DNA of 64,000 nucleotides, taken from Corticium candelabrum (Eukaryota; Porifera; Homoscleromorpha; Homosclerophorida; Plakinidae). Below are positions 56,166 through 64,000 of this stretch, in pieces. The stretch spans positions 6,521,125 to 6,585,124 of the forward strand of contig NC_085099.1 of assembly GCF_963422355.1 (NCBI RefSeq), in the 5' to 3' direction. Numbering within the stretch: the first letter of the stretch is position 1; every line of letters begins with the position of its first letter. The position numbers were made by a program, and so were the translations under genes. A model generated the notes under the pieces. The model saw only the letters and a program-made list of their open reading frames with translations, was not told where the DNA came from and searched no databases.

Positions 56166-58424
56166 AGCGTTGTAGGATAAAGGTATTAAGTTAAATAAAG
56201 AGAAATTTCGTTTGAGAGAACCGCAAGTGACATATATGGGCCATATTATTACAGAAAACGGACTGAAATCTGATCCAGAAAAAGGTAATGCAATTCTGCA
56301 AATGCCCAAACCAGATAATGTTGAAAGTCTTCGGCGACTTTTTGGCATGGCTAACTATTTCAGCCAGTGAGAGAATTGACACGTCCGAATAATGCATGGG
56401 AGTGGTCAGACAAACAAGAACGGGCGTTAAGAGAAATCAAACAAGCTATAACTAAGGCACCAGTTCTGAGATATTTCGACACGACAAAACCCACATTGAT
56501 GCAGTGTGACGCATCCAGTTTGGGGTTGGGGCCGTGCTTCTCCAAGACGGACAACCAATCTCGTATGCCAGTAGAGCGTTGACCGAGTGTGAAAGAGGAT
56601 GCGGAATTACTGATAATAGTCTATGGAATGGAACGATTCGACCAATATATATATACGTATGGACGACCAATGGAAGAACAATCTGATCATAAGTCTTTAG
56701 AAATCATTGAGCGCAAGTCACTTCAAACAGCGCCAAAAAAAGTTTGCAGAGAATGCTACTGCGGCTGCAAAGATACGATCTCAAAGTAGTGTACAAGAAT
56801 GGAAAAGAAAAGGTTTTGGTCGACACTCTTTCAAGAGCGTAGTTAACCACAGAGGGCAGGAGCAGTACAGTAGAGAATGGCCTTGAAATTCTGAACACGC
56901 AGACGACATTTGAAAATAAATTAGAACAAAGTGCAGCTGTAGATTGTTACTTCATTACAACAAGCAAGTTACAAGAGATTCAGCGAGAAACAGCAGTTGA
57001 TGATACCTTAAGCTTGCAAGCGTTACAAAATGTTATTCAGAACGGATGGCCAGAGGATAAGAAAAGCCTGAAACCTTGTGTCCACCCGTATTTTCCCTTT
57101 AGAGGCGAGCTTGTCGTTGAAGATGGTGTGGTGTACTGAGAAAATCGTTGTATGATACCTCACTCTCTTAGCTAGATGATTTACATTAGGACGAATACAT
57201 CAAGCACAACATCGGAATTGGAGGATGTGTCAGAAGATCAGAGATTCAGTCTTTTGGCCGGGAATTAATGCAGCGATTGCGGATTATGTCGGCAAATGTG
57301 AAGTCTGCAGAACATACGAAAGACGGCAACCAAAAGAAACACTTCTCTGTTATGAAATACCAAAACTGCCATGGGCTAAGGTAGGCATAGACCTAATGAG
57401 CTTCCATGAGAAGAACTATCTTATTGTAGTAGGTTACTTTAGCAGCTTCATAGAAGTGGATCCGCTAATTGACACTACGTCAAAGACGGTGGTGACAGAT
57501 AACGGTCCACAGTTCGTCGCTAGTGAATTTCAGCAATTCGCTTAATAGTGGGAATTCGATCATATAACAACAAGTCCGTATCATTCCCAAAGCAACGGCA
57601 AAGTGGAAAGTGCAGTGAAAATATGTAAGCATCTGATGGTGAAAGCCCTAGAGGCACGGGAAGACCCGTGGATGGCTTTGTTGGATCAACGAATACACCA
57701 TCGCAAAAGGAACAACAACAAGTCCAGCTCAACGTCTTTTTAGTAGAAGAACTACCGGGCTGTTGCCTATGAAGCCCGATCTACTTAGACCTCGAGTGGT
57801 CGATGGGATCTCCCAACAATTAGCCAAACAAAAAGAAACTCAAGCAAAATATTACAATCAAGGTGCTAAAGACCTCCTCTTATCGTAGCGGGAACTGTCG
57901 TTTGCATGGAACCATTGAAAGAAAAGAAACGGAGTTGGAAGAAAGCTGTGGTACTAGAGCAAACTAGAGAACGATCGTACAAAGTTCGAACAGAGGATGG
58001 TGGAGTATATAGGCGGAATAGACGACAATTAAAGATTACGAATGAGGCAATACTGAATAACCCGACTACGCTAGTGAATAATGACGATCGACTTTGGCTT
58101 TGAACAAGTAGCGGCGGAATCCAGTGTCAACCTGCCATCGCAAGACTGCCAACTTCATGCAGAGTCTCGGGTCACTTTGAGGAGTCACACAACTAGCGAC
58201 CAACAAGAAGAGGAGAAGCATGTTCTATCAGAACAGACACGTTCTCAATCTAGCAGAGAAACAGAGGGCAGTACTGTGAGACTACAGAGATCAACTAGAA
58301 GTGGCTGCGTGGTGAAGAAACCAAGTTACTGCGAGACTATACTTGCGACAATGACTACGACGCGTAGATGGATGGGTGTAAATGTTGCTGGGTACTAGTA
58401 TTTGTTAGCTTTAAGAAGGGGGAT
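56166..58424 (+). mobile_element. Ty3/gypsy pol 3' half (RT end, RNase H, integrase)
   Basis: Plus strand: VTYMGHIITENGLKSDPEK (RT after the catalytic site), LRRLFGMANYF, then RNase H (LMQCDASSLGLG, SDHKSLEIIE), integrase zinc-binding region near 57200-57340 (CEVCRTYERRQPK) and core (VTDNGPQFVASEF, then SPYHSQSNGKVESAV across a frame change), and a basic C-terminal domain at 57906-58398. Multiple stops and shifts: inactive. A purine tract AAGAAGGGGGA at 58413-58424 precedes the LTR-like TGTTATGAGTATG. Confidence 0.85.
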
Positions 58425-58985
58425 GTTATGAGTATGACGTATATATACGGGACTACTCAGCTCATTCTGACTGAGTGGGGTAGTCTACTTAATCTTGGGT
58501 TCTGTACATTGCGTTCTAAGGTTGTGTTTATAATTCCATTGAGTTGATACATACATGTTTTGGTTCGGCGGATTTCGGCTCGAACGATGGTTTCCAACCC
58601 GGCGTACACCAAGATTCGTCGTACGACTCCTCTTTGATCTCCTCTTCCTGGTTGGGTGACGTTTCCTCCACACCCATAGTTTTGTAGGAAGGTCTCGATA
58701 ACACACAAGGTCGAGTCGAGCGCCTCATCATCGATTCTATCATGCTCGTAGTAGTTTCAAGAAGTTCAACATCTCCGATGCCAGAAGGCGCAATGTATAG
58801 TCGAGTGCCGTACTACTGATACGCTTCTGGTCGAATAGCTGTAGGAGGCATGTGAGCTCCCTAGAGTCGGTGGATTCAAAACGTGCAATGCACTGTCGCT
58901 CCGCACCGTTACGACGTCGGTCATGGCTGAGACTGTCATACAAATGAAAGAGACAGTCGAGTTCCTTCATATTACTGAGCACGCA
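58425..58985 (-). other. Unrecognised minus-strand ORF pair next to an LTR start
   Basis: An LTR-like sequence starts at about 58425 (TGTTATGAG, with TATATATA at 58439-58446); its end is unknown. On the minus strand two adjoining frames, 58740-58973 (MKELDCLFHLYDSLSHDRRR..., helical) and 58457-58743 (acidic, NQEEEIKEESYDES), meet by a shift and read like one broken protein. An ATG at about 59055 opens a signal-peptide-like frame (MRTAKYAFVAAFAFLAWAGL) that stops at the start of the first ORF. No family recognised; could be a decayed gene or part of a mobile element. Confidence 0.3.
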
Positions 58986-59142
58986 GCAGCCCTGCCCAAG
59001 CTAGAAATGCAAATGCAGCGACAAAAGCGTACTTGGCGGTGCGCATACTTTGACTCAATAGGACACTCCCACGCATACTAGTAAAGCCTGTTTAACTTAA
59101 TTAGCAAGTTAAGTTCTTTTTATTGAACTTCCCCTTTAATTA

Positions 59143-59290
59143 AAGCCTGGTTCACAATACACCTCACGTCAAAGGAGGCCGTTTCCGACGCGACGCGACG
59201 CGACGCGACGGGTTGGATAGGATTTGTTCCTGTTCCAGAGCTGGTGGACGCGAGATGTGACGCGACGAGTCTTTTGTAAACCAAGCCTAG
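59143..59290. mobile_element. Short MITE with (GCGAC)n core
   Basis: The left end AGCCTGGTTCACAATA and the complement of the right end, AGGCTTGGTTTACAAAA, form an imperfect inverted repeat about 148 bp apart. Just inside lies GACGCGACGCGACGCGACG (five GCGAC-type units) and another GACGCGACGA before the right end. No ORF. Harbinger-like in appearance, but the target duplication is not clear. Confidence 0.5.
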
Positions 59291-59800
59291 TTAGGTGCTC
59301 CTAGTAAAATGTTATTAGACATTTATGTCATCACTTAATTTACGATACTGTAGCAACTGTTAGTTATTAATTAATTAATTAATTAATATAACAACAAATA
59401 CATGATAGTAGGCTAATGCTATAGCTACTAGTACTTGGCAACATGCATGTAACTCAACACAACACCAACAAACAGTTAAATTTGATTTAAATTAAATTTA
59501 AAGATTGGATGCCGGTCGGTTTCACGACTGAGTCTACTTTTGCTTGGCCAGTAGGAGTCTACGGTTCTTCGATGTGACATCTGGCTAGATCTCCATCTCC
59601 GAAACTGCGCATGCTAATCGGGCGTACAAAAGCATTACTAAAATCTACTAAAATCTTGGCGCTGCTCTAGCGCTGCAAAAATTGGCTTGGCGCCAGATAG
59701 ACACCCCTGAATTTAGTCTCAACTGCGTGGGCGTGATTTAGAGGCGATAGTGATCGCAGCCAGGGGTCACCACATCGAGGGCACCACGTGTGACAAAGCA
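59291..59800. other. Upstream region of ACY1
   Basis: AT-rich stretch with (ATTA)n at 59366-59388, then mixed sequence to the ACY1 start codon. The ACY1 promoter should lie here; no specific element is assignable. Confidence 0.5.
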
Positions 59801-60018
59801 ATGTCAGTAAACAAAAGATCAAAATTGGAGGATCCAGCTGTGTCAACTTTTAGAGACTACTTGCGCATCAACACGTCTCATCCAAAGCCTGACTATGGTT
59901 ATATTTATCAGTAGGAAAGTATCATCAGCAGAAACATTGCCTTGTATCTGTAGTGTCTGCAATTAAGTTCTTGTCTGCAATAGCTGCGGAGCTCAGCCTC
60001 ACCTGTAAGACAGTCGAA
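59801..60018 (+). CDS. ACY1: Aminoacylase-1 (ACY1), exons 1-2; gene continues off the window
   Basis: Exon 1 (59801-59897) encodes MSVNKRSKLEDPAVSTFRDY and LRINTSHPKPDYG, matching the aminoacylase-1 N-terminus ([20 protein letters not shown] in human). Exon 2 (59954-60018) encodes SAIKFLSAIAAELSLTCKTV, the next conserved helix, and ends phase 0 at a GTAAGT donor. Exon 1 ends in phase 1 at GGTTATAT, a weak donor, and the acceptor CTGTAG is good. Aminoacylase-1 is a cytosolic zinc peptidase (M20) that deacylates N-acyl amino acids; the metal-binding residues lie in later exons that are not in the window. The following intron is at least 3.9 kb and starts with the TG tract. Confidence 0.9.
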
Positions 60019-60168
60019 GTAAGTCTACTGCACTGAGAATTGGCGTAGCCTGGTTTTACTACTACACAGTATACGTACTGTAGACTAGCGTACATCGCTG
60101 CATGATCATGATGAACAGCTACGTCGTAGTAGGTAACTATAACGTTACGTGAGTACACTGTATATAGT

Positions 60169-60170
<2 letters not shown>

Positions 60171-60256
<86 letters not shown>

Positions 60257-60341
60257 TTTGTGTGTACGTGTGTGTGTGTGTGTACGTGTGTGTGTGTGTA
60301 CGTGTGTACGTGTGTGTGTGTGTACGTGTGTGTGTGTGTGT

Positions 60342-60398
<57 letters not shown>

Positions 60399-60435
60399 TG
60401 TGTGTGTGTGTGTACGTGTGTGTGTGTGTGTGTAC

Positions 60436-60466
<31 letters not shown>

Positions 60467-60553
60467 TGTGTGTGTGTGTACGTGTGTGTGTGTACGTGTG
60501 TGTGTGTGTGTGTACGTGTGTACGTGTGTGTGTGTGTACGTGTGTGTGTGTGT

Positions 60554-60590
<37 letters not shown>

Positions 60591-60941
60591 TGTGTGTGTG
60601 TGTGTGTGTGTGTGTACGTGTGTACGTGTGTGTGTGTGTGTACGTTTGTGTGTACGTGTGTGTGTGTGTGTACGTGTGTGTGTGTGTGTGTACGTGTGTA
60701 CGTGTGTGTGTGTGTACGTGTGTGTGTGTGTGTGTACGTGTGTACGTGTGTGTGTGTACGTGTGTGTGTGTGTACGTGTGTGTGTGTGTGTGTACGTGTG
60801 TGTGTGTGTGTGTACGTGTGTACGTGTGTGTGTGTGTGTGTGTGTACGTTTGTGTGTACGTGTGTGTACGTGTGTACGTGTGTGTGTGTGTACGTGTGTG
60901 TGTGTGTACGTGTGTACGTGTGTGTGTGTGTACGTGTGTGT

Positions 60942-61006
<65 letters not shown>

Positions 61007-61019
61007 TGTGTGTGTGTGT

Positions 61020-61086
<67 letters not shown>

Positions 61087-61123
61087 TATGACCTCGTTTC
61101 TGTTTTTTGTTTGTGTGTGGTGT

Positions 61124-61189
<66 letters not shown>

Positions 61190-61278
61190 TATGACCTCGT
61201 TTCTGTTTTTTGTTTGTGTGTGGTGTGTGTGTGTGTGTGTGTGTGTACGTTTGTGTGTACGTGTGTGTGTGTGTGTAC

Positions 61279-61309
<31 letters not shown>

Positions 61310-61314
61310 TGTGT

Positions 61315-61349
<35 letters not shown>

Positions 61350-61412
61350 TGTGTGTGTGTGTGTACGTGTGTGTGTGTGTGTGTGTGTGTGTACGTGTGG
61401 GTGTGGGTGTAC

Positions 61413-61444
<32 letters not shown>

Positions 61445-61551
61445 GTACGTGTGTGTGTGTGTGTGTGTGTGTGCGCGTGTGTGTATGCGTGTGTGTGTGT
61501 GTGCATGTGTGTGTGCATGTGTGTGTGTGTGTGTGCATGTGTGCATGTGTG
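60171..61551. repeat. 1.4-kb (TG)n / TGTACG compound repeat
   Basis: Almost unbroken alternating purine-pyrimidine sequence: TG repeats interrupted by ACG steps (TGTACGTG) at irregular 8-40 bp spacing. A non-TG spacer (CTTATGACCTCGTTTCTGTT and onward) occurs twice, at about 61085-61126 and 61188-61228, 103 bp apart. Ungapped ORFs of 340-475 codons on both strands (all Cys-Val or His-Thr) are artefacts. It lies in the second intron of ACY1. Confidence 0.97.
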
Positions 61552-63640
61552 GTGTTAAATTCACTCAGTGTTAAATTAAGTATCCGTGTTAAATTCAGTT
61601 GTTAAATTCAGTCGGCCATTAAAAAGACTTTGTTAAATTTAGTCTGGCATTGAAAGAACAATGCATAATAGCAGAGTTCTAGCCAGGATTTTGCCAACCG
61701 TCAATATGGCATCATTAAATATAATGACGTCAATTAATGACGTAATCAAATTTTTGATGTTGACATATTTGGTAATGGCATCATAAAATTTCTTTATCTG
61801 TTCCCTAGTTATATTTGAGTCAGATGCATGTATATTAGTAGTAGTAATATTGCTGTATGTGTATGCGTTCTAGATGAGACAAAATAGGATAGACATATTA
61901 TGATACACTACAATTTTAAAAAGAAGTGCGGTTAGCTAACTTGCAAAACGTTAGAAGACTCTGTGTATAGTCTTGAAGTTGCTGCATGATTGTTAGACTA
62001 TTCAATATAATTGCCACTCAGATCTTGTTGAATAAACCTCATGTTCAACATAACCTTGTTAAACATAACACATACAGACAGATAATACAATAGATTATTA
62101 CAGTGACAAGTTGACTTAAAACTGGAATTGTAAGCTGACCTAAATGAGTAAGGGTGTACAAAACATGAGATTGAAGATAAACAGTAATTAGTAGAACACC
62201 TGCTACCACAGTCTCATTAGCACTTCTTGTGTGAAAGGTCAACAGGAATTCACCTCAAACACTGACAAGGAGACCATGCACTTCCTAAGATTACCGGATG
62301 TCTGACATGAGAATATGTATTGTTCTGGAGCAACTTTGGGACCATCAAAACCACTAATGTCTTTAGATCCGTGATCCCATGCTAAGGCTTTCCAGTTCTG
62401 TTCTTAACCATCAATAAATGCTGTTCTCCCTCTCTCAACCGTCATTTCTTGACGGTACAGACGGTACTGGCGAGAACACTGTAATAGTGTCCTCAATCAC
62501 TTGGTTAGGTCTAGACTATTTTAACACGCGTTCCATTTGCCCGACTGTTTTTAACAATGTACACTGCTAAGTTCAGTCAGATAGCACGTTATACGTTAGG
62601 CAAAATGGCCGCTTCTTCATTGAACTGTAACCAACAGACATCTGCTTTGTAGGGTAAGATGCATGACCTGTTTTAGCTTTACGAGTCCCATTCGTGAACT
62701 AGCTATAGCTAGCTGATCTAGTCAACTACACAATCTAGACAGTTGCACACCAGCGTCTAGTACGCTCCTGGTTACTGTGACAAGATCAGGGAAGCTCCTG
62801 ATGATATTTCAGATTGCTTGTGTAGATGTGCGCGTGTCAACCCTTCTTGCACTAGAGATGAACTAACTAGGTACGAATTATAGACAAATTTGAACTCTGC
62901 GGTAGAAAGATTTATAGTATAGCGTTTTAATTAAAGCCATTCTCTAGCATGGACTAAATATAATAACCTATTTATCACTGAGTATGGTTAGTTCAATTAC
63001 TGTTTGTAACGTGTACAAAGTTTGAAGAAGCTGCCATTTGTCTAACGTCTAATTATAAGGTGCGCTATTTGATATTTGACCGAATGTAGCAGTGTACATT
63101 GAAGAAAACAGTCTGAATGTATGACACGCATGTTAAGAAAGTTTACACCTAATCAAATGATTGAGGAAATTACTCTGCATTGTTCTTTTAACACCAGACT
63201 GAATTGACACTGATACTTTATTTAACACAAGCCATGAAGAATTCAGTCGGTGTTAACAACACCTATCTTGTTAAAAAGACTCTTTAACACGTTACAAAGA
63301 GTGTTTTTAACAAAGTACATGTTAAAAAGAGTCTTTTTAAAACTGACTGGATTCTTGATAGCATGCTATGAGGAATTCAGTCGGTGTTGGAAAGAGTCTT
63401 TTTAACACTGACTGATTCTTCATAGCACATGCACCTAGTACATAGGTGGAGTGTGCAAATGTTGTACCTCTTTGGACTGATTAGAGGTTCAGTTTACTCT
63501 GGTTGGCTATATCACCTTTGTAGACAAGGAAACTGATGCTCAGAGAGGCCAAAGGAGCCTTTGCTCTCCCAATAGTTCTTGTGCATCAGCATGGTGGAGA
63601 CTTGGCTCACAATAATTATGCATGAAATATGCTATTGCAT
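61552..63640. other. ACY1 intron sequence with recurrent GTTAAATTCAGTC motifs
   Basis: The left edge (61552-61640) contains GTTAAATTCA(G/C) several times, including GTTAAATTCAGTCGG. The right part (63180-63430) contains AATTCAGTCGGTGTT twice plus AAAGAGT(C)TTTTTAAC(A). The arrangement suggests the ends of a mobile element of about 1.9 kb, but no clean terminal repeat or ORF was found. No ACY1 exon 3 was recognised. Confidence 0.4.
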
Positions 63641-64000
63641 TGTGCTAGTGCAGGTCTCTCAACTTTTTTTGCACCAAATCGTGAGACTGTCTTTTGTAAA
63701 TGACCACACTCATTAAACGTGTCCAAAGTAGGCATGGCTAACAGCCGACGTGTTGAGCTTTTACGTTTTTGTGCACACACCAAGGCTTTGCCTCGAACTT
63801 CCAAACATTACTGTTCCTGCATACCCTGTCTGGATAGCCCAGATACAAGCAAGCAGAGCCGTTTATGAGAGTCTACTTCAAAGAATCTGCTATGTCCGGA
63901 AAGACGAGGCTACACAAAGCGACTGTCAGAGTGTCTCACAGTAGGCTTGTCGGGAGCAAGGACTGGCAATCGTGAGAATTGCACGCAAATCGTGAGATTG
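63641..64000. other. Unassigned, edge of window
   Basis: Contains AATCGTGAGA three times (63677, 63969 and 63988 areas), so a repeat element may start near 63653 and run off the window. Two short ORFs have no family support. Confidence 0.35.

Noticed and set aside
60137-61564. Long ORFs (up to 475 codons) on both strands
   Set aside because: Pure translation of TG/CA repeat into Cys-Val or His-Thr; no start context, splice or family support.
62045-62242. Minus-strand ORF of 65 codons with hydrophobic stretches
   Set aside because: No splice, family or codon support; lies in the ACY1 intron.
1-64000. tRNA, rRNA or other structured RNA genes
   Set aside because: No tRNA A/B box pair with a cloverleaf or rRNA-like conserved stretch was noticed by eye; a covariance search was not possible.

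Overview
The window looks like the nuclear genome of an invertebrate animal. It has spliced genes with short exons and canonical GT..AG introns, metazoan-only receptor tyrosine kinases, and many LINEs, Ty3/gypsy, MULE, Tigger and MITE remnants and microsatellites. A sponge or other early-branching animal is my best guess from the receptor architecture and the compact gene bodies, but the sequence does not prove it. One run of 200 N (14422-14621) looks like a scaffold join. Nothing bacterial, phage or CRISPR-like was found. All spliced models below were built by eye from splice sites, reading phase and family motifs.

Genes. (1) Three receptor tyrosine kinase genes of one family: RTK-A (27109-29363, minus), RTK-B (40473-43618, minus) and RTK-C (44265-50692, plus). 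B and C are about 940 aa each and read signal peptide, Frizzled-type cysteine-rich domain (CRD), fibronectin type II (FN2), second CRD, transmembrane helix, tyrosine kinase. A is FN2-CRD-TM-kinase as far as it can be followed. Intron phases match across the three. B and C are divergently transcribed from a 646-bp interval. CRDs of this kind bind Wnt ligands in ROR and MuSK, so a Wnt-sensing role is a reasonable inference. (2) A complete seven-exon STEEP1 (CXorf56) gene on the minus strand (18414-24232), 210 aa, with a dead LINE in its largest intron. (3) The first two exons of aminoacylase-1 (ACY1) on the plus strand (59801-60018); its second intron opens into a 1.4-kb TG/TGTACG tract. (4) A minus-strand gene (13781-17081) with a histidine-phosphatase RHG motif, crossed by the assembly gap. 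(5) An unrecognised four- or five-exon minus-strand gene (908-1772) and a weak small-gene candidate at 30782-31175.

Mobile DNA fills most of the rest. 2.2-8.6 kb: MITEs and dead LINE pieces, one cut by a Harbinger-like MITE. 10.4-13.1 kb: degenerate Ty3/gypsy. 19.4-22.4 kb: LINE with endonuclease, RT and zinc finger. 31.4-36.7 kb: LTR fragment, Tigger remnant, a 0.56-kb-armed inverted repeat and a Ty3/gypsy pol. 37-40 kb: a LINE RT followed by two 3' ends of a restriction-like-endonuclease retroelement, each ending in (GACA)n. 51.3-52.4 kb: a MITE of the same family as copies at 2.2 and 29.8 kb, with 6-bp target duplications. 53.7-58.9 kb: MULE transposase beside a Ty3/gypsy whose 5' half is inverted in place.
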